From positions 119,159,234 through 119,223,233 of the forward strand of contig CM057462.1 of assembly GCA_030035585.1 (NCBI GenBank): a stretch of DNA of 64,000 bases, written 5' to 3'. Source of the DNA: Dugong dugon. Its lineage: Eukaryota; Chordata; Mammalia; Sirenia; Dugongidae. The translations under genes were made by a program, and so were the position numbers. The notes beneath the pieces were generated by a model. The model searched no databases. It saw only the letters and a program-made list of their open reading frames with translations, and had not been told where the DNA came from. This document shows positions 10,970-22,152 of this stretch, piece after piece. Positions within the stretch are counted from its first letter, which is position 1. Each line of letters opens with the position of its first letter.

Positions 10970-13900
10970 TTGAGGAAGGACTCCAGTACACTGCCAAAAA
11001 CTTATACTGTTAATCTTTCTCCCAGCCTTCCCCAAAGGGATCTAAGGCCTTTTATGAGAGTGACTGTTCATTGGGGAAAAGGAAATAATCAGACTTTTTG
11101 GGAATTACTGGATATTAGCTCTAAACTGACACTAATTCCAGGAGACCCAAAACATCACTGTGGCCCAGCTGTCAGAGTGGGGGCATACAGAGGTCAGGTT
11201 TTTAATTGAGCCTTAGCTCATGTCCATCTCACAGTAGGTCCAGTGGGTCCCCAAACCCATCCTGTAGTGATTTCCCCAGTTCCAGAACACATGATTGCAA
11301 TAGATATACTCAACAACTGGCAGAACCCCCACGCTGGATCCCTGACAAATGGAGTAAGGTCTATCATGGTAGGAAAAGCCAAGTGGAAGCCACTAGAACT
11401 GCCCCTACCTAGGAAATTAGTAAACCAAGAGCACTACTGCATTCCTGGAGGGATTGCGGAGATTACTGCCACCATCAAGGACTTGAAGGATGCAGGGGTG
11501 GTGATTCCTACCACATCCCCATTTAACTAGCCTATTTGGTCTGTGCAAAAAACAGATGCAGCTTGGAGAATGACAGTAGACTATCAAAAACTTAACCAGG
11601 TGGTGACTCCAACTGCAGTTGCTGTTCCAGATATAGTGTCATTGCTTGAGTAAATTAATATATCTCCTGGTATCTGGAGTGCAGCTATTGATCTGGCTAA
11701 TGCCTTTTCCTCCATACCGGTTTCGAAGGACCATCAGAAGTAGTTTGTCTTCAGCAGGCAAGGCCAACAATACACCTTCAGTTGCCTGTCTCAGGACTAC
11801 ATCAACTCTCCAGTCCTATGTCATAATTTAGGCTGCAGGGACCTTCATCACCTTTCCCTTCCAGAAACCGTCACACTGGTCCATTACATTGATGATATTA
11901 TGCTGATTGGACCTAGTAAGGAAGAATATCAATGACTCTGGACTTATTGGTAAAACATTTGTGTGCTTGAGGGTGGGAAATTAATCCCACAAAAATTCAG
12001 TCACCTTCCACCTCACTGAAACTTCTAGGTGTTCAGTAGTATGGGGCATACTCCTTCTAAAGTGAAGGATAAGTTATTGCATCTGGCTCCTTCCACAACT
12101 GAAAAGGAGGCACAATGCCTAATGGGCCTCTTTGGATTTTGGAGGCAACATATTCCTCATTTGGGTGTGTTACTCCAGCCTATTTATTAAGTGACTCGAC
12201 AAGCTGCTGGTTTTGAGTGAGGCCCAGAACAAGAGAAGGTTCTGCAACAGGTTCAGACTGCTGTGCAAGCTGCTCTGTCACTTGGGCTGATCCAATGGTG
12301 CTTGAAGTGTCAGTGGCAGATAGAGATGCTGTTTGGAGTCTCTGGCAGGCCCCTGTTGGTGAATCACAACGCAGACCCGTAGGACTTTGGAGCAAAGCCC
12401 TGCCATCCTCTGCAGATAACAGCTCTCCTTTTAAGAAACAGCTTTTGCCTTGTTACTGGGCCTTAGTAGAGACTGAACACTTAACCACGGGACACCAAGA
12501 CGCCATGCAGCCTAAGCTGCCCATCAAGAACTGGGTCTTATCTGATTCACAGAGTCATGAAGTCGGATATACACAGCAGTACTTCATCATTAAATGGAAG
12601 TGGCATATACAAGATAGGGCCTGAGCAGGACTTGAAGGAACAAGTAAGTTGCATGAGGAAGTGGCCTAAATGCCCATAGTCTCCACTCCTGTCACATTAC
12701 TTTCCATCTCCCAGTCTGCACCTATAGCCTCATGAGTTTCTTAAGATCAGTTGACTGAAGAAGAAAAAACTTGTGCCTGGTTTACAGATGGTTCTGCAAG
12801 ATATGCAGGCACTAGTTGGAAGTGGACAGTAGCAGCACTACAATCCCTTTATGGGACTTACCTGAAGGCCAGTAGTGAAGGAAATTCCTCCTAATGGGCA
12901 GAACTTCAAGCAGTGCACCTTGCTGTTCACTTTGCTTGGGAGGAAAAATGGCCAGATGTGTAATTGTATACTGATTCACTGGCTGTGGCCAATAGTTTGG
13001 CTGGATAGTCAGGGACTTGGAAGTAACATGAATGGAAAATTGGAGGCAAGGACTTATGAGGACGAAGTATGTGGATAGACTTCTCTGAAAGGGCCAAAGA
13101 AGTGAAGATATTTCTGTCTCATGTGAATGCTTACCGAAGGGTGACTTCAGCAGAGGATGATTTTAACAATCAAGTGGACAGGATGATGCGTTCTGTGGAA
13201 ACTACTCATCTTCTTTCCCCAGTTACTCCTGTCACTGCTCAATGGGCTCATGAACAAAGTGGCCATGGTGGCATGGGTGGAGGTTATGCATAGGCCCAGC
13301 AAAGTGGACTTCCACTCACCAAGGCTGACATGGCTACAGCCATTGCTGAGTGCCCAACCTGCCAGCAGCAGAGACCAACACTGAGTCCCCAGTATGACAC
13401 CATCCCTTGAGGTGATCAGCCAGCAACCTGGTGGTAAGTTGATTACATTGGACTACTTCCATCATGGAAAGGGCAGCGTTTTGTCCTTATTGGAACAGAC
13501 ACTTACTCTGGATATGGACTTGCCTTCCCTGCACGCAGTGCTTCTGCCAAAAAGCAGAACTTACAGAATGCCTTATCCACTGTCATGGTATCCCACACAA
13601 CATTGCCTAGGATCAAGGGATGCCCTTCAGAACAAATGAAGTGCGGCAGTGGGCCCACGCTCAAGGAATTCACTGGTCTTACCATGTTCCCCATCATCCT
13701 GAAGCAGCTGGCTTGATAGAACGATGGAATGGCCTTCTAAAGACACAATTATGGTACCAGCTAGGTGGAAATACCTTGCAAGGTTGGGGCAATGTTGTCC
13801 AGACGGCTGTATATGCTCTAAACCAGCATCCAATATATGGTGATGTTTCTCCCATAGCCAGGATTCATGGGTCCAGTAATCCAGCAGGGGAAATGGGAGT

Positions 13901-14030
13901 GGCACCACTCACTACTACCCCTAGTGAGCCAACCGCAAGATCTTTGCTTCCTGTCCTTGAGACCTTATGTTTTGTGGGTCTAGAGGTCTTAGTTCAAAGG
14001 GAGGAATGCTCCCACCTGGAAACACAGCAC
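10970..14030 (+). pseudogene. ERVL pol region: protease, RT, RNase H and integrase remnants
   Basis: Protease remnant: near 11100-11160 a 'LTLIPGDP' stretch follows a degraded active site where the expected DTG-type triplet reads D-I-S. Reverse transcriptase runs from about 11243 to 12150 with the catalytic YIDD box at 11885-11896. RNase H has a preserved FTDGS motif at 12781-12795. Integrase runs from about 13150, with a damaged zinc-finger region (H..H, then CPTC near 13351) and the catalytic-core segment 'AAGLIERWNG' near 13702-13731. The domains fall in several frames interrupted by stops, so no full-length polyprotein could be made. Confidence 0.93.
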
Positions 14031-14360
14031 TGATTCCATTGAACTGGAAGCTTAGAATGCCACCTGGCCACTTTGGGCTCCTTCTGTCTCTGAATCAACA
14101 GGCAAAGAAGGGAGTTACCATACTGGTTGGTGTGATTGATCCTGATTACCAAGAGTAAATCAGATTGATATTAGAAAATGGAGGCAAAGAAGAGTATGTC
14201 TGGAATGTAGGAGATCCCTTAGGGTGTCTCTTAGTACTACCATGCCCTGTGATTAAAGTCAATGGAAAACTACAGCAGCCCAATTCCAATGTGACTACTA
14301 ATGGCCCAGACCCTTCAGGAATGAAGGTTTGGGTCACCCCACCAGGCAAAGAACCATGAC
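14030..14360 (+). pseudogene. ERVL dUTPase domain remnant
   Basis: The frames at 13967-14158 and 14165-14359 read through a dUTPase-like fold: 'RMPPGHFGLLL' followed by a 'GVIDPDYQE' motif (close to the conserved motif GVID.DY.GE) and then 'GDPLGCLLVLPC'. dUTPase removes dUTP so that uracil is not built into viral DNA. Its position C-terminal to integrase is diagnostic of ERVL. A stop near 14156 splits it. Confidence 0.9.
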
Positions 14361-14614
14361 CAGCTGAGGTGCTTGCTGAGGGCAAAGAGAATACAGAATG
14401 GGTAGTGGAAGAGTGGTGGAAGAAGGTAGTTCTAAATACCAGTTACGGCCACGTGACTAGTTGCAGAAACAAAGACTGTAATTGTTATTTCTGCTTTGTA
14501 TGTGTGTTCGTTGTATCATGTTAGGGGAAAGTATGGCTTTATAGTCGCCTTTATTTAGAGATTATGTATGGTTTCAGGAGATGTGTACAGGTGCCAAGTT
14601 GACAAGGGGTGGAC

Positions 14615-15168
14615 GGTGATGGTTAAAGTTGTGTGTCTACTTGGCTAGGCCATAATTCTCAGTGTTTTGATACTCCTATAATGTTGTGATCACTTCCATG
14701 ATGAGACCTGATATTATATGATCACCTCCATGATGGGATCTGCTCTGAATAGCCAATTAGTTGTAAGGGAGTTTCCTTGGGCATGTGGTCTGCATTGAAT
14801 AATAGAGGATATTCTGGCAAGGCTTGTGGGCTTTTGCTCATTCTGGATCCTGCAGCTGGCTCCTGTTCATCTGACCTCTGGTTCTTGGGATGTGAGCTAG
14901 CAGCTTACCTGCTGTCCTGCCTGCTGATCTTTGGAATTCACTGATCTTCACAGCCTATGAACAACAGCCTTGTTCTCTGACCTTCCGATCCTGGGTTTGC
15001 TGGCCCCTGTGGCTACATGAATCAGGAGAAGCCTCTATGCTGACCCATGGACTTGGGACGTTCCAGGTCTCTACAATCTCATGAGCCAATTCCTTGATAA
15101 AAATCTCTATCTATATATATTTATAAACTTTACTGGCTTTGTTTCTCTAGAGAACCCAGCCTAGGACA
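14615..15168 (+). repeat. 3' LTR of the ERVL
   Basis: It aligns end to end with the 5' LTR and terminates 'cagcctaggaca'. Its first base appears mutated, reading 'ggtgatgg' against 'tgtgatgg' in the 5' copy. The purine-rich 'caaggggtggac' just upstream (14603-14614) is the probable polypurine tract used for plus-strand priming. Confidence 0.94.
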
Positions 15169-15559
15169 CAGGGCCTTCAGGAAGCAAATGCTTTTGCTAT
15201 TTTACAATTTTCTCTGAGGATTGCACTTGTTCTAGACTTTCAGATACTGACCTGATCTTCTTTCTGTCTTTTTATTTTAACTTTATCAAACCTAATCAAT
15301 CCTGATACTTCTGAAAGAGAGAAACAGAGGCAGTGGAGGCTTTGGCATAGTCTGAATTAAATACTGATTTCTCAAATAAGAACTCCTTGAAGTCAGGGAC
15401 CTAATCTAATTTTCCTCAGTATTTTTTTTTTTTTTTTTTTTAGCAAGTGGCATATAAATTTTCTATGAATACCCACAAAAAAAATTCTTCACTATTTTAG
15501 AATTTTCTCAGAGGATTTCACTATTGAAAATTAATAGTTAAAATTGGATTGTCTAAAGA

Positions 15560-15717
15560 GGAGCCCTGGTGGCATAGTGGTTAAGAATTTGGCTGCTAAC
15601 CAAAAGGTCGGCAGTTCGAATCCACCAGCTCTTTCTGGAAACCCTATGAGGCAGTTCCACTCTGTCCTATATAGTAACTATGAGTTGGAATTCACTTGAA
15701 AGCAAAGGGTTTTGGTT
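15560..15717 (+). mobile_element. AfroSINE, full-length
   Basis: It runs from 'ggagccctggtggcatagtg' to 'gcaaagggttttggtt', flanked by 'taaagag' on the left and 'taaaaagag' on the right as a weak target duplication. Confidence 0.88.
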
Positions 15718-15719
15718 TA

Positions 15720-16098
15720 AAAAGAGGCCTAAAAGGCAGGGATTTTCCTTTAGCTAGATTAATCTTCCCCAGTCAAGAAGCTTCTCAGCACAGGGACCCC
15801 AGGTACAAATGACACGCTATTCTCTTGGCTCTTTTTTCTTGGTGGTATGAGGTCCCCATGTCTCTCTGCTTCTCTCTTTTATATCTTAAAAGAGATTGGC
15901 TTAAGACACAACCTAATCTTGTGAATTGAGCCCTGCCTAACATAACTGCCTCTAATCCTGCCTCATTATCATGGCGGTAGGATTTACAACACATAGGAAA
16001 ATCACATTATATGACAAAATGGTGGACAATTACACAGTACTGGGTATCATGGCCTTGCCAAGCTGACACATATTTTTGGAGGCTACAATTCAATCCAT
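15720..16098. repeat. Unassigned interspersed-repeat-like sequence upstream of the outer L1
   Basis: Phrases such as 'gatttacaacacataggaaa' and 'ggctacaattcaatccataa' recall a dispersed mammalian repeat, but I cannot name it. It ends where the outer L1 begins. Confidence 0.35.
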
Positions 16099-18905
16099 AA
16101 TATTAGGAAACTTCAACACACCACTCTTGGTAAAGGACAGAACATTTAAAAAGAAACTCAGCAAACATACAAAAGATCTAAAGGCCACAAGCAGCCAACT
16201 TGACCTCACAGATATATATATAAAACACTCCACCCAACATGAGCAAAGTACGCATTCTTTTCCAATGCACATGGAATGTGCACCAGAATAGACTACATTT
16301 TAGGCCACAAAGCAACCCTCAACAAATTCCAAAGCATTGACAGAATATAAAGCATCTTCTCTGATCACAGTGCCATCAAAATAGAAATTAATAACAGGAA
16401 GAGCAAGGAAAAAAAATCAAATACATGGAAACTGAAAAACATTTTGCTTAAAAACCACTGAGCAATAGAAGGAATCAAAGATGGAATCAAGGAATTCCTA
16501 GAACCAAACAAAAATGAAAACATAATATATCAAAACCTTTGAGACACAGCAAAGGCATTCCTCAGAGGTCAATTTGTACCAATAGATGCACACATCAAAA
16601 AAGAAGAAAGGGACAAAAGCAAAATATTAGCTAGACAACTAGAACAAATAGAAAGAGAACAGCAAAGGAAGCCCACAGCCTCCAGAAGAAAGGAAATAAT
16701 AAAGATCAGAGCAGGAATAAATGAAATAGAGAATAGAAAAACAATAGAAAGAATCAACAAGACCAAAAGTTGGTTCTCTGAAAGGATTAACAAAATTGAC
16801 AAACCATTGGCCAAATGGACCAAAGAAAAAGAAGAGAGGGTGAAAATAACCCAAATAAGAAATGAAATGAGGGACATTACAACAGACTCAACTGAAACAA
16901 AAAGGATCATAACAGAGTGCTATGAAAAACTGTACTCCAACAAATTTGAAAACCTAGAGGAAATGGACAAATTTCAAGAAGCACACCACCTACTCAAACT
17001 AACACAAACTGAAGTTCAAAATCTGAACAGACCCATAACGAGAGAAGAGATTGAAAAGGTCATAAAAAATCTCCCAACAACAAAAAAGCCCTGGCTCAGA
17101 GGGCTTCACTACAGAATTCTACCAAACATTCAGAGAAGTGCTTGCACCAGTACTACTCAAACTATTTCAGAACACAAAAAACGAAAGGATACTTTTGAAT
17201 TCATTCTATGAAGCCAGCATGACCTTGACACCAAAATCAGGCAAAGATACCACACACACACACAAAAGAAAATTACAGACCAATATCTCTCATGAATATA
17301 GATGCAAAAATTCTCAACAAAATTCTAGCCAACAGAATTCAGCATCATATAAAAAAAAAAAAACAAAAAAACCGAGTATGAATCCAAGTGGTATACAAAC
17401 CAGGTATGCAAGGATGGTTTAACATAAGAAAATCAATCAACGTAATCTACCACATAAATAAAAGAATCACATGATCATCTCAATCGACATAGAAAAGGTT
17501 TTTGATAAAGTCCAACCCCATTCCTGATTAAAAAAACTCTCAATAAAATAGGAATAGAAGAGAAATTCCTCAGCATAATAAAGGGCACCTATACAAAACC
17601 AACAGCCAACATCATTCTTAATGCAGAGAGGCCAAAAACATCCCCTTGAGAACAGGAACAAGAGAAGGATGCCCTTTATCACCACTCCTATTTAACATTG
17701 TTCTATAAGTCCTAGCTAGGGCAATAAGGCAAGAAAAAGAAATAAAGGGCATCCAAATTGGTAAGGAAGAAGTAAAACTATCCCTATTTGCAGATGATAA
17801 GATACTATACAAAGAGTACCCAAAGGACTACACCAGAAAACTACTAGAAACTAATAGAAAGATTCAGCAGAGTAGCGCAGGATACAAAATAAACATACAA
17901 CAATCTATTGGATTCCTGTACACCAATAAAAAGAACTACGAAAAGGAAATCAAGAAAGCAATATCATTTATAATAGCCCCTAAAAAAATAAAATACATAG
18001 GAATAAATCTAACTAGGGTTGTAAAAGACCTATACAAAGAAGACTACAAAATACTACTGCAAGAAACCAAACAAGATCTACATACAAGGAGAAACATACC
18101 ATGTTCATGGATAGGTAGAATAAACATTGTGAAAATATCAATTCTACTCAAAGCAATTTACAATGTAATCCCGATCCAAATACCAACATCATTCTTTAAT
18201 GAGATGGCCCCAGATAAGTAAAGCACTACTGAAGAAGAAGAATAAAGTAGGAGGACTCGCACTACCTGACCTTAGAACCTACTATACACCTACGGTAGTC
18301 AAAACGGCCTGGTACTGGTATAAAGAAAGGCACACTGACCGATGGAACCGAATCAAGAATCCAGATGTAAATCTACCCACCTACGAGCAGCTGATCTTCA
18401 ACAAGGCCCAAACTCCATTAAATGGGGAAAAGACAGTCTTTTTAACAAATGGTGCTAGCAAAACTGGGTGTCCATCTGTAAAAAAATGAAACTGGAACCA
18501 TACCTCACAACATACAAAAAAACTAATTCAAAATAGATCGAAGACCTAAATACAAAACCAAAAACTATAAAGATCATAGGGATACAGACCATAATTAACA
18601 ATACACAAACACCAGAAGATAAGCCAGATAACTGGGATCTTCCAAAAATTAAACACTTATGCTCATCAAAAGATTTTACCATCAAAAGTTAAAAAAGGAC
18701 CTAGAAACTGGGAAAAAATTTATGGCTAATACAAATCTGCAAAGGTCCAATCTCTAAAGTCTACAGTAAAATCCAACACCTCTACAACAAAAAGACAAAT
18801 AATGCAATTAAAAAATGGGCAAAAGATACGAACAGACACTTCACCAAAGAAGACATTCAGTCAGCTAAGAGACACATGAGGAAATGCTCCCGATCACTAG
18901 CAATT

Positions 18906-19066
18906 TGTTGTACTTGTTATGTGCCGTTGAGTCAGTTTCGACTCATAGCGACCCTATAGGACAGAGTAAAACTGGCCCATAGGGTTTCCAAGGAGCTGCT
19001 GGTGGATTCAACTGCCTACCTTTTGGTTAGCAGCCCAGATCTGAACCACTGCAGCACCAAGGCTCC
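18906..19066 (-). mobile_element. AfroSINE inserted into the outer L1
   Basis: The minus copy runs from the RTE-like tail complement ('tgttatgtgccgttgagtca') to 'gcaccaaggctcc'. The host L1 bases 'tcactagc' are duplicated at 18894-18901 and 19067-19074, extendable to 12 bases with one mismatch. Confidence 0.92.
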
Positions 19067-19093
19067 TCACTAGCTATTAGAGAAATGCAAATC

Positions 19094-19108
19094 AAAACTA
19101 CAATGACA
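19094..19108 (+). repeat. Target-site duplication of the inner L1 (left copy)
   Basis: The 15 bases 'aaaactacaatgaca' recur as 'aaaactacaatcaca' at 27116-27130, directly after the poly-A run. The one difference and the length suit target-primed reverse transcription. The continuation after 27130 matches the ORF2 sequence expected after 19108 in the outer L1. Confidence 0.92.
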
Positions 19109-20795
19109 GGAGTTCCGGCAAAATGGCGCACTAGGCAGAAGCACCACGCCGTCCCTCCACAGCAAAGATCCGAGAAACTAAGCCGAACAGAGAATACAAC
19201 AATCCTGAAACCCTAAAACATCAAGTGAAGAGATAAAGAACTCAGCCAAGCACCAAATGGAGTGATAAAACTGACAGAGAATGGAGAGCAAAGAGAGATT
19301 CACGCAGACGTCCCCTACCAGCTAATGCAGCGTGGATCCGCCATCTCGGACTCCTATCGGAGACCAGCAAATGGGGTACGAGAAAGCAGCCTCACAGAGC
19401 GTCCAGTGGGAGACAAAACAACCGGTAATTTGCAATATACGCTTTCCCACCCCCCACCCTTCACCCCAACACGGCCTCCTCTGCTTCCCGTGGCCATAAT
19501 CTCTTGACTGGAAAACACCAGCTGCTTGGATTCCACATACCTGAACGGGTGGCTCTCTGAGTGCCATTTGTTGGCTGCTGGTGTTGCTTTTTACTGCTTC
19601 TTTTGATTTCTTCCTTGCCTCTCGCCACCTCCTCCTCCTTTCGCTCGAGTACCTCCCTCCGTGCGCCATCTTTGCTTCTTCCTGAGTGGATGCAGAGCTC
19701 CGTTCGAGTGTGGAGCTGATTCCCGGTCTGGGCTGCCGCGCTGGTGGGATCCCGGGGCTTTTGTTCATTTGTTTGTTTTGAATTGTTTGTTTGTTTTCTT
19801 TTCCTTTTCTTGAGTTGGGAGCGCTTTCTGGCTAGGCGGAGCTGCGTGGCAAGGAGACCCCCCTCGGCTTCCACAGACTTCCAGAGGGAGCCCTGAAGGT
19901 ATTTCTTTTTCTGTTTTTTTTTTTTTTTCTTTTCCTGTTTTTTTGGGGGCCTTTCTTGTTCTTTTTTTTTTTTTTAATTTGTTTTGTTTTGTTTTCCCTC
20001 TTTCTCCCTTTTTGTCTTTCTTCATTGCTCAGTTTCTCATCACTCTATATCTTCCTTCTCTTTCTATTCCCTGAATACCTGGCGTTGTATACCTCTACGC
20101 CTTCTAGCCAGGCTGTACTGCAACACCTGAGAGCGACTTCCCCAGATGGCATAGCTGCACCGGTGGGATCCCTGGGAACTTTGTGGTTCTTTAACCTTTC
20201 CGAATTTTATTTATTCATTCTTTTCTTTACTTCCTCTTCCCCTTTCTGTTTTTCTCCATTTCATAGTCTCTCATCTCTCCACTCCAACGGCAAGCTCCCC
20301 TAGCATTCCTTTTTGTTTCTTTGTATGTTTTTGGTTCCTGTTCCTCTCTCCTCTCTCCCATATCCATCTTAGCTCCACACATAACAATCTCCCCGCTGCA
20401 TCCTGCCTACCTGCACCAGGCACTTGACATCATACCACCAACAGCACAGGCACGGCCTACTGGAACCTGCCATGCACTGATTACCAACCCACTCTGGTGG
20501 CTGTAGTAAGTGTCACAAACAACCTGTCAAAGTAACTCCTCTTTAGCTAGACTTGCCCTGCCATACCATATCTGAGTGACTGACCCTGCCATTTGGAGAA
20601 GGAGGCGAAAAGTATTGTGCCCACAGATGAGCAAACAACAAAGAACACACAGTCCGCCTGCTCAGACATAGTCAAAAAATTTTTTTTTAAAAAGGGAAGA
20701 AACAAACAAATCTACGATCAATAAACGAGAAAAATAACTAATGAATGCCCTGAAGACAACAGACAATATCAAAACATTTACAAAAACAGGATAGG
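19109..20795 (+). promoter_or_regulatory. L1 5' UTR (internal promoter region)
   Basis: This 1.7 kb leader precedes ORF1. It starts 'ggagttccggcaaaatggcg', is GC- and CpG-richer than the surroundings in its first 800 bases, and then turns T-rich (runs at 19914-19928 and 19959-19976). A YY1-like motif lies about 10 bases from the start. L1 5' UTRs carry an internal RNA polymerase II promoter. Confidence 0.8.
19119..19128 (+). promoter_or_regulatory. YY1-like site at the L1 5' end
   Basis: The bases 'caaaatggcg' match the YY1 core (AAnATGGCG) and sit at about +11 to +20 of the element. Human L1 has a YY1 site in nearly the same place, which sets the transcription start. Confidence 0.6.
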
Positions 20796-21790
20796 ATGGT
20801 TCCAGTAGGCATCCAAAATAAAACACCAGATGACTCTCCAGTGGAAGAAAATGTACTAGAACAACCTGATAGGGAATTCAAACCTCTAATACTCAGAATT
20901 CTCCAAGAACTGAGGCAAAAAGCTGACAAACATGAGGAAAAAATAGACAAATTCATGGGAAATACAGACAAAAAAATGGAAGAATTCAGGAAAATAATGC
21001 AGGAACAAAATGCCAAAATAAATTCACAACTAGAAATTATACAAAGACAACAATTAGAAATCCAAAAGATAAACAACAAGATTTCAGAAAGGAACGGTGT
21101 CACAAAAGGGCTGAGAAGCAGATTTGAAACCGTGGAAGACAGGATCAGTGGAACTGAAGACAAACACTTGGCTACAACTCTGTCTGAGGAAAACTCGGAA
21201 AAAAGAACAAAGAAAAATGAAAAGACCCTGAGAGTTATGTGGGACACAATCAAAAGCAAAAATCTGTGAGTGATTGGAATTCCAGAAAAGGGGGAGAAAA
21301 CAGAAAACACAGAGAGGATCACTGAGGAACTGCTGACAGAAAACATCCCCAATATCATGAAAGATGAAAAGCTGGCCATCCAAGAAGCTCAACCAACCCC
21401 ATGGAGAAAAGTCCCGAAAAGAAAATCACCGAGGCATATCATAATCACACTCACCAAAACCAAAGACAAAGAATCCTGAGAGCAGCTCGTGAAAAACAAG
21501 AAGTCACATACAGAGGAGAAACAATAAGACTAAGCTCAGATTATTCAGCAGAAACCATGCAGGCAAGAAGGCAATAGGATGACATATATAAAATCTTGAA
21601 AGAAAAAAATTGCCAGCCAAGAATAATACATCCTGCAAAACTCTCGTTCAAATTTGATGGTGAAATTAGGTCATCTCCAGATAAACAAAAATTAAGGGAC
21701 TATGTAAAAGTCAAACCAAACTTACAAGAATTATTAAAGGGAGTTCTTCAATCTGAGGACAAACAGCTTCAGCTCACAGGCAGAACCTAG
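20796..21790 (+). pseudogene. L1 ORF1 (RNA-binding chaperone protein), broken
   Basis: ATG at 20796 opens 157 codons: an acidic N-terminus and then a heptad-like Lys/Glu/Gln-rich coiled coil (roughly residues 30-110) ending '...TIKSKNL'. An in-frame TGA at 21267-21269 stops it just before 'VIGIPE', the start of the RRM domain. The frame continues to a second stop at 21477-21479. The C-terminal domain ('RIIHPAKLSFKFDGEIRSS') lies in another frame, ending at 21790. So it has at least two stops and one frameshift. ORF1p normally trimerises and coats L1 RNA. Confidence 0.88.
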
Positions 21791-22152
21791 GACGCAGGAT
21801 CGTACCAGCCAGATACCAATCTAGGAAATGAACTCTCAAGGACTATCCAACATCAAAACAATAAAAGAGGGAATAAACGGCATAGGTATAGAACCTTGTA
21901 ATGGAGAGGAAGGCAAGGCGATACCAAGTAAGGTTAGACTGCTTCAAACTTAGAAAGGGTAAAATTCATGGTAACCACAAAGAAAGTTAACAAACACACT
22001 CATAAAAAAAGAGGAAAAACATAAAGTCTCAGCAAACACAAAACCTACAAAAACAAAAGTAATGAAAAAAAATCCGCAAACACAAGTAACTCAGCACAAG
22101 AGAGTAAGAAGAACAAAGAAAACTTCAGCACCACAAAAAAAAGCACTACAAA

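Larger units (their letters stand above)
8615..15168 (+). mobile_element. Near-complete ERVL-type (class III) endogenous retrovirus, inactive
   Basis: The element has two related LTRs (8615-9165 and 14615-15168), a tRNA-Leu primer binding site directly after the 5' LTR, gag-like and pol-like coding remnants, and a dUTPase domain after integrase. There is no env. This order, Leu primer and C-terminal dUTPase define the ERVL group. Total length is about 6.55 kb. It is flanked by the 5-bp duplication 'caggg' at 8610-8614 and 15169-15173. The LTRs differ at roughly 12% of positions by hand count, and the reading frames are broken many times, so it is an old fixed copy. It lies antisense to the collagen gene. 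Confidence 0.95.
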
